A stretch of 64,000 nt of DNA from Enterobacter quasihormaechei. Lineage in GTDB: Bacteria; Pseudomonadota; Gammaproteobacteria; Enterobacterales; Enterobacteriaceae. Under the pieces are notes generated by a model. It searched no databases and had not been told where the DNA came from. It worked only from the letters and a program-made list of their open reading frames with translations. Positions 8,789 through 17,287 of the stretch are shown piece by piece (positions within the stretch are counted from its first letter, which is position 1; every line of letters begins with the position of its first letter). The stretch is from assembly GCF_004331385.1 (NCBI RefSeq), contig NZ_SJON01000005.1:1-64000 (forward strand), given 5' to 3'. Made by a program: the position numbers and the translations under genes.

Positions 8789-9936
8789 TGATAAAACTGG
8801 AAAACCTCACCAAACAATTTTCACAGAAACACGGCCAGACGTTTAAGGCCGTCGACAACGTCAACCTGAACGTGCCCGAAGGGGAAATGTGCGTGCTGCT
8901 CGGCCCGTCCGGCTGCGGCAAAACCACGACCCTGAAGATGATTAACCGTCTTATTACGCCCAGCAGCGGGACGATCCTGATTAACGGCGAAGACACCAGC
9001 GGGATGGACACCGTGACGTTGCGCCGCAACATTGGCTATGTGATCCAGCAGATTGGCCTGTTCCCGAACATGACCATCGAAGAGAACATTACCGTTGTGC
9101 CGCGAATGCTGGGCTGGGACAAAGCGCGCTGTAAATCCCGTGCCGAGGAGCTGATGGATATGGTGGCAATGGATCCGCATAAATTCCTTCACCGCTATCC
9201 GCGTGAAATGTCCGGCGGCCAGCAGCAGCGCATCGGCGTCATCCGTGCGCTGGCAGCGGATCCGCCGGTCCTGCTGATGGATGAACCGTTCGGCGCGGTC
9301 GACCCGATCAACCGCGAGGTGATCCAGAACCAGTTCCTGGAGATGCAGCGCAAGCTGAAAAAGACCGTGATGCTGGTGAGCCACGATATTGACGAAGCGC
9401 TGAAGCTGGGCGACCGTATCGCCGTTTTCCGTCAGGGACGTATCGTGCAGTGCGCCAGCCCGGACGAACTGCTGGCGAAGCCGGCGAATGAGTTTGTCGG
9501 TTCGTTTGTGGGCCAGGACCGGACGCTGAAACGTCTGCTGCTGGTATCAGCGGGTGACGTCACCGATCAGCAGCCGACCATTACGGTACGCGAATCAACG
9601 CCGCTGTCGGAGGCCTTCGCCACCATGGATGATAACGATATTCGCGCCATTACCGTGGTTGATGAGCACGGAAAACCGCTGGGCTTTGTGAAGCGCCGCG
9701 AAGCGCGTCACGCCAGCGGTGCCTGCGCGGACATTCTGCACCCGTTCCGCATGACCGGGAAAGCCGAAGACAACCTGCGCGTGGTGCTTTCTCGCCTGTA
9801 TGAAAGCAACACCAGCTGGATGCCGATTGTGGACGAAGACGGGCGCTATAACGGCGAAATATCCCAGGACTATATTGCGGAGTATTTGAGTTCAGGACGT
9901 ACGCGCCGGGCGTTGAATATTCATAGCGACACTTAA
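8788..9936 (+). CDS. osmV: OsmU osmoprotectant ABC importer, ATPase OsmV
   Basis: Nucleotide-binding subunit, 382 residues. Walker A GPSGCGKTT (near residue 37), Q-loop, ABC signature MSGGQQQR, Walker B VLLMDEPF and switch histidine (VSHD) are all visible. Two C-terminal CBS domains (from about residue 255, ending before the last 25 residues) are typical of ProV/OpuA-class ATPases and sense ionic strength in relatives. The ATG at 8788 overlaps the preceding stop codon; an earlier in-frame start would run through the permease gene and is rejected. A strong terminator follows the stop codon by nine bases, closing the operon. Confidence 0.93.
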   Translation: MIKLENLTKQFSQKHGQTFKAVDNVNLNVPEGEMCVLLGPSGCGKTTTLKMINRLITPSSGTILINGEDTSGMDTVTLRRNIGYVIQQIGLFPNMTIEENITVVPRMLGWDKARCKSRAEELMDMVAMDPHKFLHRYPREMSGGQQQRIGVIRALAADPPVLLMDEPFGAVDPINREVIQNQFLEMQRKLKKTVMLVSHDIDEALKLGDRIAVFRQGRIVQCASPDELLAKPANEFVGSFVGQDRTLKRLLLVSAGDVTDQQPTITVRESTPLSEAFATMDDNDIRAITVVDEHGKPLGFVKRREARHASGACADILHPFRMTGKAEDNLRVVLSRLYESNTSWMPIVDEDGRYNGEISQDYIAEYLSSGRTRRALNIHSDT

Positions 9937-9944
9937 TCCTGTAT

Positions 9945-9968
9945 GCCGGGCAATGCCCGGCTTTTTTT
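9945..9968 (+). terminator. Rho-independent terminator of the osm operon
   Basis: GCCGGGC (9945-9951) pairs with GCCCGGC (9955-9961) around an AAT loop, followed by seven T residues. Confidence 0.9.
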
Positions 9969-10076
9969 CGCACGTATACCTTTTGCTAACCTCACGTTTT
10001 CCCATCACAATATTGTTTTGTCCTCACGTAATTGCGACCCATGCAACGTCTTCACGCTTACCCCGACATCCGCGCG

Positions 10077-11351
10077 ATGTTTCGCCGACTCCTGATCGCT
10101 ACCGTCACCGGCGTGCTGGCGGCGCTGGCCGTTGCGGCGTTTCGCCACAGCATGTATCTGCTGGAGTGGCTGTTTCTGAGCAACGAAAGCGGAAGCCTGG
10201 TGAATGCCGCTGCTGCGTTATCGCCCTGGCGTCGCGCGCTCACGCCTGCGCTGGGTGGTCTGGCCGCGGGAATGCTGCTGTGGGGATGGCAGCGCATGAC
10301 GGCACAACGTCCCCACGCCCCGACCGATTATATGGAGGCGCTGGAAACGGGTGATGGCCAGTTTGATTACGGCGCCAGTCTGGTGAAATCGTTCGCCTCG
10401 TTGCTGGTGGTCGCCAGCGGAAGCGCCATTGGCCGGGAAGGTGCCATGATCCTGCTCGCCGCCCTCGCCGCCTCCTTTTTTGCACAACGCTGTACGCCGA
10501 AATCTGAATGGAAACTGTGGATCGCCTGCGGTGCCGCCGCCGGGATGGCCAGCGCCTATCATGCGTCGCTTGCGGGCAGCCTGTTTATCGCAGAGATCCT
10601 GTTTGGCACGCTGATGCTGGCTTCCCTCGGCCCGGTAGTGATTGCCGCCGTGGTGGGCCTGCTCACCACACGTCTGTTAAGCCCCGGCGCAAATACGCTT
10701 TATGCGGTGCACCTGAGTGAGACATTAACGGCGGCAGATTATGCGTTGATAGTTGGCGTGGGTCTGCTGGCGGGCGTTTGCGGTCCGCTGCTGATGTGGC
10801 TGATGGGGTTTAGCCACGCGCTGTTTCTGCGTCTTAAGCTCTCGCCGCCGTGGCAGCTGGCGCTGGGCGGGCTGATCGTCGGGCTGCTGTCGCTGCTGAC
10901 GCCAAAGGTATGGGGGAATGGCTACAGCGTGGTTCAGGCATTTTTGCAGTCGCCGCCGCTGCTGTCAGTGATTGCTGGCATCTTTATCTGCAAGCTGCTG
11001 GCGGTGCTGGCAAGCAGCGGGTCCGGCGCGCCGGGAGGGGTGTTTACGCCAACCCTGTTCGTCGGTATGGCAACGGGAATGCTGTTTGCGCAGATAGTTG
11101 CGCTGTGGTTTCCTGGGGCTGAGACGGCGATCCTGCTTGGGCTGGCGGGTATGGCGACGCTGCTCGCCGCCACCACGCATGCGCCAATCATGTCGGCATT
11201 GATGGTATGTGAAATGACCGGGCAGTATTTTTTACTCCCCGGTTTGCTGGTTGCCTGTGTTGTGGCGTCGGTATTGTCGAGAACGTTACGCCACGACTCG
11301 ATCTACGGACAGCATACCGCCGAAAGCCGAGAGATCGATGTAGTGCGCTAG
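10077..11351 (+). CDS. clcB: ClC-type chloride channel/transporter ClcB
   Basis: ClC-family anion transporter in the inner membrane; in E. coli ClcB contributes to extreme acid resistance together with ClcA. The signature [13 protein letters not shown] is present, as is the late [16 protein letters not shown] segment; about ten membrane helices are visible in 424 residues. The start at 10077 ([12 protein letters not shown]) aligns with E. coli ClcB; an in-frame ATG at 10041 adds 12 residues but lacks a ribosome-binding site, as does 10077, so the choice rests on alignment. One residue pattern differs from E. coli as I recall it: AYHASLAGS instead of AYRAPLAGS. The 3' end overlaps bioD2 on the opposite strand by 66 bases. 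Confidence 0.93.
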   Translation: MFRRLLIATVTGVLAALAVAAFRHSMYLLEWLFLSNESGSLVNAAAALSPWRRALTPALGGLAAGMLLWGWQRMTAQRPHAPTDYMEALETGDGQFDYGASLVKSFASLLVVASGSAIGREGAMILLAALAASFFAQRCTPKSEWKLWIACGAAAGMASAYHASLAGSLFIAEILFGTLMLASLGPVVIAAVVGLLTTRLLSPGANTLYAVHLSETLTAADYALIVGVGLLAGVCGPLLMWLMGFSHALFLRLKLSPPWQLALGGLIVGLLSLLTPKVWGNGYSVVQAFLQSPPLLSVIAGIFICKLLAVLASSGSGAPGGVFTPTLFVGMATGMLFAQIVALWFPGAETAILLGLAGMATLLAATTHAPIMSALMVCEMTGQYFLLPGLLVACVVASVLSRTLRHDSIYGQHTAESREIDVVR

Positions 11352-11981
11352 TTCGCGCTGCTCTGCGCGAGGCAGATAAGGCAGTTCGCCTACCAGCGGG
11401 CCAGGCAGTTTTTTGCTCAGCACGTCGATGATTTCAGCGTAGTGTGCAAGGCCCGGATTGATCCGGTTCGCCACCCAGCCAATCAGCGGCAGGCCGTCAT
11501 TAGCGATAGCCTGCGCCGTCAGCAGGGCATGGTTGATGCACCCTTCCTGAATGCCCACGACCATAATCACCGGCAACTGCTCCTGCACCACCCACTCGGA
11601 AAGGGGACGTAAATCGTTCATCAGGCTGCGCCAGCCGCCGGTCCCTTCAACGACAACGTGGTCAACCTTTTCGCTAAGATTCGCCAGACCATCTGAAAGC
11701 AGGCTGTAGTTGATCGGCCCGCTATGAGCGACGCTGCTTTCCTCCTCGCTCAACGCGATAGGATTGACGGCATCATACGGCAGTTCCAGAGACGAGACGC
11801 TTTGCAGAACCAGGGCGTCCTTATTGCGCAGCCCTTCTGGCGTCTCTTTACTGCCTTTTGCAACCGGCTTGTATCCTGCAACGCGTTTACCGCTCGCCGC
11901 CAGGGCCTGGAGTAACGCGCGGGATACGACGGTCTTCCCGACAGACGTATCCGTACCAGTAATAAAGAAACGCTTAAGCAT
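11286..11981 (-). CDS. bioD2: dethiobiotin synthetase paralogue BioD2 (YnfK)
   Basis: ATP-dependent dethiobiotin synthetase family, 231 residues, P-loop near the N-terminus GTDTSVGKT and the acidic [12 protein letters not shown] segment. The family closes the ureido ring of dethiobiotin from 7,8-diaminopelargonate, CO2 and ATP. In E. coli this second copy (ynfK) lies apart from the bio operon and its physiological role is uncertain. Its position between clcB and mlc is exactly as in E. coli and Salmonella. Reading convergently, its last 22 codons overlap the end of clcB. Confidence 0.92.
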   Translation of the reverse strand: MLKRFFITGTDTSVGKTVVSRALLQALAASGKRVAGYKPVAKGSKETPEGLRNKDALVLQSVSSLELPYDAVNPIALSEEESSVAHSGPINYSLLSDGLANLSEKVDHVVVEGTGGWRSLMNDLRPLSEWVVQEQLPVIMVVGIQEGCINHALLTAQAIANDGLPLIGWVANRINPGLAHYAEIIDVLSKKLPGPLVGELPYLPRAEQRELAHYIDLSAFGGMLSVDRVVA

Positions 11982-12112
11982 GACTCATTCCACCTCTTGG
12001 GTATGCTTCAAAAAATATAAACCAGGTAAATAATTCAGTGGAGAAAGTCTACGGGAAGCGTGCGCTACCCGGCTTGAGATAGCGCAATTTTTCGTACATC
12101 TCTGGAAAAGAG

Positions 12113-13333
12113 TTAGCCCTGAAGCAAACGAATCAGTAATGAGCCGTTGTACATGGCATCTTTAACCAGTGCGGCACCGGCCATCGTGCCCTGGTTGGAA
12201 AATTGCGTACTTTCGACCACGATATTTTTGCTGTATGCGGGAAGCGACTGCTGGTTGATACAGGCGGAAATCGCCGGGAAGAGGATATCCGCCGCCTGGC
12301 TGAGCGGGGAGCCAATGAGTATTTTTTGCGGATTAAACAGGTTCACCATAATCGCCAGGATGCGCCCGACATTATTGCCTACGCCGGTAATGATGTCCTT
12401 CGCCAGCAGATCGCCCTGCCTTGCCGCAGTGCACAGTGCGTCTACGCTCAGCGGCTGTCCGTGCAGCGTGGAGCTCATCGACTGGCTAAGCCGCACCTGC
12501 GCCAGCTCCAGCACGCTTTCCACGCTGGCAATCGTCTCCAGGCAGCCATGGTTACCGCAATAGCAGCGTTTTCCATACGGATCGACCTGCGTATGGCCGA
12601 TCTCCACCAGGCTACTGCTGCCGGCGTGTAAAAGACGCCCGTCGGTGATCACCCCCGCGCCAACGTTGTGATCAATCACAACCTGAATGACGTCGCGCGC
12701 GCCGCGCGAGGCGCCAAACAGCGCCTCCGCCATCGTCCAGGCGCTGATATCATGCTGAATGTAGACCGGCACACCGGTATGGCTTTCCAGCACTTCACCC
12801 AGCGGCATCTCTTTAACGTTCTCGTAAAAGGGCATGCGGTGCACAATGCCATTTTCGGTATCAATAATTCCCGGCAGGGTGATCGCAATTGCCGTTAAGC
12901 GTTCAAGACGCTGCTGGTGGCGAATAAAGAACTGGTCGATATGGGACAGAATGGCATCGAGGAGAGGTTGCTCTGCATCGAGCGGAAGGTCCAGCCGGTC
13001 TTCCACCACCAGTTTGCTGCTGAGGTCGCGCAGCGCGAGGAAGATTTCCCCGCGGCTGATGCGCATCGACAGGTAGTGCCAGGCTTCCGTTTCCACCACC
13101 AGCCCTACCGCCGGACGGCCACGGCTGCCCGGCTCCTGAATTTCCGTCTCCTGAACCAGATGGGCTTCCAGCATTTCGCGGACAATCTTGGTAATACTGG
13201 CGGGTGCCAGTTGTGCCAGGCGCGAAAGATCGATACGCGAAACCGGACCAAGCTGATCAATCAGGCGATAAACGGCGCCCGCGTTGGTCTGCTTGATCTG
13301 ATCGATATGCCCTGGCTGACTATCAGCAACCAC
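12113..13333 (-). CDS. mlc: glucose-responsive repressor Mlc
   Basis: ROK-family repressor (also dgsA), 406 residues with the GTG start at 13333, exactly the E. coli length; longer in-frame extensions to 13393 are unlikely. N-terminal helix-turn-helix (about residues 15-75), C-terminal ROK domain with the zinc cluster CYCGNHGCLE. Mlc represses ptsG, manXYZ, malT and pts genes; when EIICB-Glc is dephosphorylated during glucose uptake it sequesters Mlc at the membrane. The C-terminal membrane-proximal helix (YNGSLLIRLLQG) is intact. Located between bioD2 and ynfL as in E. coli. Confidence 0.96.
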   Translation of the reverse strand: MVADSQPGHIDQIKQTNAGAVYRLIDQLGPVSRIDLSRLAQLAPASITKIVREMLEAHLVQETEIQEPGSRGRPAVGLVVETEAWHYLSMRISRGEIFLALRDLSSKLVVEDRLDLPLDAEQPLLDAILSHIDQFFIRHQQRLERLTAIAITLPGIIDTENGIVHRMPFYENVKEMPLGEVLESHTGVPVYIQHDISAWTMAEALFGASRGARDVIQVVIDHNVGAGVITDGRLLHAGSSSLVEIGHTQVDPYGKRCYCGNHGCLETIASVESVLELAQVRLSQSMSSTLHGQPLSVDALCTAARQGDLLAKDIITGVGNNVGRILAIMVNLFNPQKILIGSPLSQAADILFPAISACINQQSLPAYSKNIVVESTQFSNQGTMAGAALVKDAMYNGSLLIRLLQG

Positions 13334-13460
13334 CTCGTACTCCCTTATTTTCGAGCTTCGAAATAAACTGAGGGCTATGGTGAAGCACTTCAATGGCCGA
13401 CGTCAAATTTTTACTTAGCCATGTGATTTACTGCACATTTTTGCCCACTTTTCCCTATAA

Positions 13461-14360
13461 TTATTGCCCGTAAGATGCGGTAAGTAATTGTGCTTTGAAA
13501 CGCTGTGCCGCATGGCTCTGTTCATGATGTTTAGACCACACCAGCCACATCTCCGAGACCGCATCCTGCTCGACAATCTTCACCCAGCGCATCTCCGGCA
13601 GCTGCACCCGTTTAAACGAGGCCGGGAGAATCGACACGCCAAGCCCTGCGGCAACGAGCCCAATGATCGTCATGGCTTCCCCCACCTCCTGCGCGATAGT
13701 CGGAACAAGGCCATATCGCCGCATCAGACCCAGAATATCGTCGTACAGCCCGGTTCCCACCTGGGGGTCAAAAAAGACGAACGGCTCTTTCGCCAGTTCA
13801 GCCAACGTGACGCCAGGCCGGGCGGCAAGAGGATGGTCGCTGGGGATCATCGCCATCAGTGGTTCTCGCAGGATCACCTGCCACGCCAGGGTATCAGGCA
13901 ACTGCGTGTTACGCATCAACCCCAGGTCGAGCGATCCTTCGTTCAGCGGCGCGATTTGCTCCCGGGTATTTATTTCACGCGTCTGAATATGCACATCCGG
14001 AAAGTGACGGCGAAACGATGAGAGCGTTTGTGAAACGGCGCTGATAAAGGGAGCCGAGGAGGTAAACCCGATGCGCAGCTCCCCCGTCTCACCGAGATAA
14101 AGCCGTTCCGCTCTGGCGGCGGCGTCTTCCACCATGCTCAGGATCTGTCGGCTATCGGTGAGGAACTGTTTTCCCGCTGCCGTCAGGCTCACGCTACGGT
14201 TGGTTCGCGCCAGCAGACGCGCCCCCACCTGCTGCTCCAGGATCTGAATCTGCTGGCTTAGCGGTGGCTGAGAGATATTCAGCCTTGCCGCCGCGCGCCC
14301 AAAATGCAGCTCTTCGGCGACGGCGACAAAATAGCGGAGGTGACGCAGCTCGATATTCAT
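13461..14360 (-). CDS. ynfL: LysR-family regulator YnfL
   Basis: 299-residue LysR protein. N-terminal winged helix (MNIELRHLRYFVAVAEELHF, then GRAAARLNISQPPLSQQIQ) and effector domain of the BenM/CatR-like class. It is divergent from the MFS gene ynfM with about 120 bases between start codons, so it probably controls that exporter, as proposed for E. coli. No effector is known. The intergenic region contains the A/T-rich stretch expected of a LysR operator, but I cannot assign a precise T-N11-A site with confidence. Confidence 0.92.
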   Translation of the reverse strand: MNIELRHLRYFVAVAEELHFGRAAARLNISQPPLSQQIQILEQQVGARLLARTNRSVSLTAAGKQFLTDSRQILSMVEDAAARAERLYLGETGELRIGFTSSAPFISAVSQTLSSFRRHFPDVHIQTREINTREQIAPLNEGSLDLGLMRNTQLPDTLAWQVILREPLMAMIPSDHPLAARPGVTLAELAKEPFVFFDPQVGTGLYDDILGLMRRYGLVPTIAQEVGEAMTIIGLVAAGLGVSILPASFKRVQLPEMRWVKIVEQDAVSEMWLVWSKHHEQSHAAQRFKAQLLTASYGQ

Positions 14361-14481
14361 ATTTTTAAAGTATCATTTGAGATTATTAATATATTAGACA
14401 GAATATTTACATTTTCCTACTCTGATCTTGTGGTCATACCCGTCACCAGAAACCACGGGGATGTTTAAGCAAGGATTATGT

Positions 14482-15735
14482 GTGAGCCGTACAACGACTA
14501 TTGATATCGCGCCGGCCAGCGACATTGATGATTTACCCGCAGCACCGCAGCCGGTTCAGTTTATTAAGCGTGGTACCCCCCAGTTTATGCGCGTCACGCT
14601 GGCGCTCTTCTCAGCGGGTCTCGCTACCTTTGCCCTGCTCTACTGCGTTCAGCCAATCCTGCCGGTTCTGTCGCATGAGTTTGGCGTGTCGCCAGCCAGC
14701 AGCAGTATTTCCCTTTCCATTTCCACCGGAATGCTGGCGATTGGTCTGCTGTTTACCGGTCCACTTTCGGATGCTATCGGACGTAAGCAGGTCATGGTAA
14801 CGGCGTTAATGCTGGCCTCCGTGTGTACCTTGCTTTCTACCATGATGACCAGCTGGCACGGTATTCTGGTCATGCGCGCGCTGATTGGGCTCTCTCTCAG
14901 CGGCGTGGCGGCGGTCGGGATGACCTATCTCAGCGAAGAGATCCACCCGAGTTTCGTGGCCTTCTCAATGGGGCTGTACATTAGCGGGAACTCTATCGGC
15001 GGGATGAGTGGACGCCTGCTGAGCGGTGTGTTTACGGATTTCTTTAGCTGGCGCATTGCGCTGGCCGTTATCGGCTTCTTCGCGCTCGCCTCGGCGCTGA
15101 TGTTCTGGAAAATTTTGCCGGAATCGCGCCATTTCCGCCCGACCTCCCTGCGTCCGAAGACGCTGTTTATCAACTTCCGTCTGCACTGGCGCGACAAAGG
15201 TTTGCCGCGACTGTTTCTGATGGGATTCCTGCTGATGGGGTCATTCGTCACGCTGTTTAACTATATTGGCTACCGGCTGATGCTCTCGCCGTGGCATCTC
15301 AACCAGGCATTGGTGGGTTTGCTCTCTGTGGCGTATCTCACCGGGACGTGGAGTTCACCAAAAGCCGGCGCCATGACCGCTCGCTTTGGCCGCGGGCCGG
15401 TGATGCTGGTTTCCACCGCCGTCATGCTGTTCGGGCTGCTGATGACGCTGTTCTCCTCCCTGTGGCTGATTTTTGCCGGGATGCTGCTCTTCTCTGCCGG
15501 CTTCTTTGCCGCGCACTCCGTTGCCAGCAGCTGGATTGGCCCGCGCGCGCGCCGCGCCAAAGGTCAGGCGTCGTCACTGTATCTGTTTAGCTATTACCTG
15601 GGTTCCAGCATCGCCGGGACCCTCGGCGGCGTGTTCTGGCATCACTACGGCTGGAACGGCGTGGGCGGGTTTATCGCCCTGATGCTGTGCGCGGCGCTGC
15701 TGGTGGGCGCGAGCCTGCATCAACGTCTGAAATAG
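14482..15735 (+). CDS. ynfM: MFS transporter YnfM
   Basis: Major facilitator superfamily exporter, 417 residues, 12 predicted membrane helices, MFS motif A region GPLSDAIGRK after helix 2. The GTG at 14482 gives the E. coli length and follows AAGGA at seven bases; upstream extension to 14428 has no support. In E. coli, YnfM is implicated in arabinose/drug-type efflux by family but lacks a firm substrate. It sits divergent to ynfL. A hairpin (CCCGCA at 15752 with TGCGGG) follows the stop but is not T-rich. In E. coli the next gene is asr; here the Hcp cluster and a peptidase gene intervene. Confidence 0.93.
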   Translation: MSRTTTIDIAPASDIDDLPAAPQPVQFIKRGTPQFMRVTLALFSAGLATFALLYCVQPILPVLSHEFGVSPASSSISLSISTGMLAIGLLFTGPLSDAIGRKQVMVTALMLASVCTLLSTMMTSWHGILVMRALIGLSLSGVAAVGMTYLSEEIHPSFVAFSMGLYISGNSIGGMSGRLLSGVFTDFFSWRIALAVIGFFALASALMFWKILPESRHFRPTSLRPKTLFINFRLHWRDKGLPRLFLMGFLLMGSFVTLFNYIGYRLMLSPWHLNQALVGLLSVAYLTGTWSSPKAGAMTARFGRGPVMLVSTAVMLFGLLMTLFSSLWLIFAGMLLFSAGFFAAHSVASSWIGPRARRAKGQASSLYLFSYYLGSSIAGTLGGVFWHHYGWNGVGGFIALMLCAALLVGASLHQRLK

Positions 15736-15904
15736 GTTAACGTTATTCCCGCATGAACGTAATTGTGCGGGGCTCATTTCTGACGTTAGTTATTCTTAAT
15801 TCAAAATTAATTAAAATCAACGACTTATTACCATTTCGTGTATTTATCACCCTTCCCTCTCTCTGTAAGCTCATTGACTCCATTCTATAAAAAGAGGGTT
15901 TTAC

Positions 15905-16387
15905 ATGGCTATTCCAGGCAACATGTGGTTGTACGATGACGGTGGTGCACTGATCAAAGGCGGTTGCGACGTGCAGCAGAGGGAGTACAGCATTGAATTT
16001 AAGGGTTTTCACCATAATCTTTCCACGCCGACCGATAATCTGACAGGCAAACCCACGGGTAAACGCATCCACTCCCCGATGATGATTGTTAAGGAATTCG
16101 ATTACTCATCACCCTATCTCTATAAGGCAGTCGCCACTGGTCAGGCTCTGCAAAAAGCCGAACTCAAGTTCTACAAGATTAATGATGCAGGCCTGGAAGC
16201 GGAGTACTTCAATATTCTTCTGGTGGGGGTGCGGATTGTTTCGGTATCACCTGCCATGGCCGCGCCGGGCGACAACAATAACAATCACCTCGAAACGGTT
16301 GAATTGCGCTACGAGAAAATTACATGGAAGCATAACGATGGAAATATTATTTTCTCTGACGCATGGAATGAGCGGGCGTCAGCATAA
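15905..16387 (+). CDS. hcp: Hcp family type VI secretion protein
   Basis: Hcp1-family protein, 160 residues (the usual size), which stacks as hexameric rings into the type VI secretion inner tube and carries small effectors in its lumen. It begins MAIPGNMWLYDDGGALIKG, the N-terminus of the enterobacterial Hcp group, and retains the EYFNILLVGVRIVSVSP segment. There are no other T6SS structural genes (tss, clpV, vgrG) within 10 kb, so it is an orphan Hcp relying on an apparatus elsewhere. The next two genes follow closely and resemble an effector and immunity protein. The start is preceded by a purine-rich AAAGAGGG. Confidence 0.92.
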   Translation: MAIPGNMWLYDDGGALIKGGCDVQQREYSIEFKGFHHNLSTPTDNLTGKPTGKRIHSPMMIVKEFDYSSPYLYKAVATGQALQKAELKFYKINDAGLEAEYFNILLVGVRIVSVSPAMAAPGDNNNNHLETVELRYEKITWKHNDGNIIFSDAWNERASA

Positions 16388-16398
16388 CTGGGATCGAT

Positions 16399-16848
16399 AT
16401 GGATACAATCGAAGAAGTTAACGGCACCTACTTTTACAGAGGCCATTCAAACGTCACCCCGGGCGAGTTACTTGAGATCATTTTTCTGGAGGAGTTCTGT
16501 ATAGAGTTGGGGATAGATGCAGTTTCAGGTGCGGCTATTTTGGGCGGGCAACCGTGGTTAGGTACGCGAAAGAAGCCAGGGAATGCCATTGAAGGAACAA
16601 GCGTTATTTCAAAGTATGCGCGAATGATTTTGAAGGATGTGAAAACCCCATTCGGAATTCGAGTCAAAACTCCGGTGGGTGTACGGATGAGAACAACAAC
16701 AAGCCTTGCCGCTGTTATTGCCCGCTATTGTCCCTGGTTAGGTTGGGGGTCATTAGTGACCACCCTTTACAGAATTTCGTCGCGCACTCAGGAGAAATAT
16801 AACCTGATCGCACGACCTAAAGACCGTATACAGTGGACATCGTTCTAA
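16399..16848 (+). CDS. putative Hcp-associated toxin/effector
   Basis: 149-residue protein of a family I cannot name. It starts 11 bases after hcp ends. The central part contains a glycine-rich segment (VSGAAILGGQPWLGTRKKPGN) and a hydrophobic stretch near residues 105-125 (SLAAVIARYCPWLGWGSLVTTLY) that could insert in a membrane, flanked by basic residues. It is basic overall. Size, location directly behind hcp and the presence of a small acidic downstream gene suggest a type VI effector carried by this Hcp, possibly membrane-active. This is inference from context; no catalytic motif is visible. Confidence 0.7.
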   Translation: MDTIEEVNGTYFYRGHSNVTPGELLEIIFLEEFCIELGIDAVSGAAILGGQPWLGTRKKPGNAIEGTSVISKYARMILKDVKTPFGIRVKTPVGVRMRTTTSLAAVIARYCPWLGWGSLVTTLYRISSRTQEKYNLIARPKDRIQWTSF

Positions 16849-17186
16849 TGCTGACAGACGAAATTAGCTCTAAAGTCCTTGATATGTTCAACGATGAAAT
16901 TTCACGCGAACTTGACGATAACTGGAACGAGATATTGCTTGAACTCGATTCTGATTTATTCGGTTCACCAGGCGATGACCTTCACGACGCGTTAAACCGG
17001 TACGAGAAAGAATTTAACGTGGATTTATCTGCTGTTAAATGGTCTCGTTATTTTCCCTGGCAGAACACCCCATTATTAAAGCGCTGGTTTAAGCTGAAGC
17101 GGGAAGAGGTGGAATCAACCCGCATTCCGTTAACAGTAAGAATGTTTGCTGAATCTGCAAAAGCAGGAAAATGGCTCTACGACTGA
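16833..17186 (+). CDS. DUF1493-like protein, candidate immunity protein
   Basis: Acidic 117-residue protein resembling DUF1493: an N-terminal helical part, then the family pattern FNVDLS, YFPWQNTP, RWF, and the C-terminal stretch PLTVRMFAESAKAGKWLYD. The reading frame at 16833 overlaps the preceding gene by 16 bases; an ATG at 16848 shares only the last base with that stop codon (TAATG) and is an equally good start. Overlap implies coupled translation. Small acidic protein encoded directly after a putative toxin is the usual immunity arrangement, so protection against the neighbour is the proposed role. The weak hairpin ACAGGGGC/GCCCCTGT follows. Confidence 0.75.
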   Translation: MDIVLMLTDEISSKVLDMFNDEISRELDDNWNEILLELDSDLFGSPGDDLHDALNRYEKEFNVDLSAVKWSRYFPWQNTPLLKRWFKLKREEVESTRIPLTVRMFAESAKAGKWLYD

Positions 17187-17190
17187 ATTG

Positions 17191-17211
17191 ACAGGGGCTT
17201 CACGCCCCTGT
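17191..17211 (+). terminator. stem-loop after the hcp cluster
   Basis: ACAGGGGC (17191-17198) pairs perfectly with GCCCCTGT (17204-17211). No T-run follows (TATCAAAAG), so it may be a weak terminator or a 3' stabilising structure. Confidence 0.45.
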
Positions 17212-17287
17212 TATCAAAAGTGCACGGTTCCTCCCTGATTCGCGTTACACTCCCCAGAACACCTCTAACAGAACGAGAACAATAATT

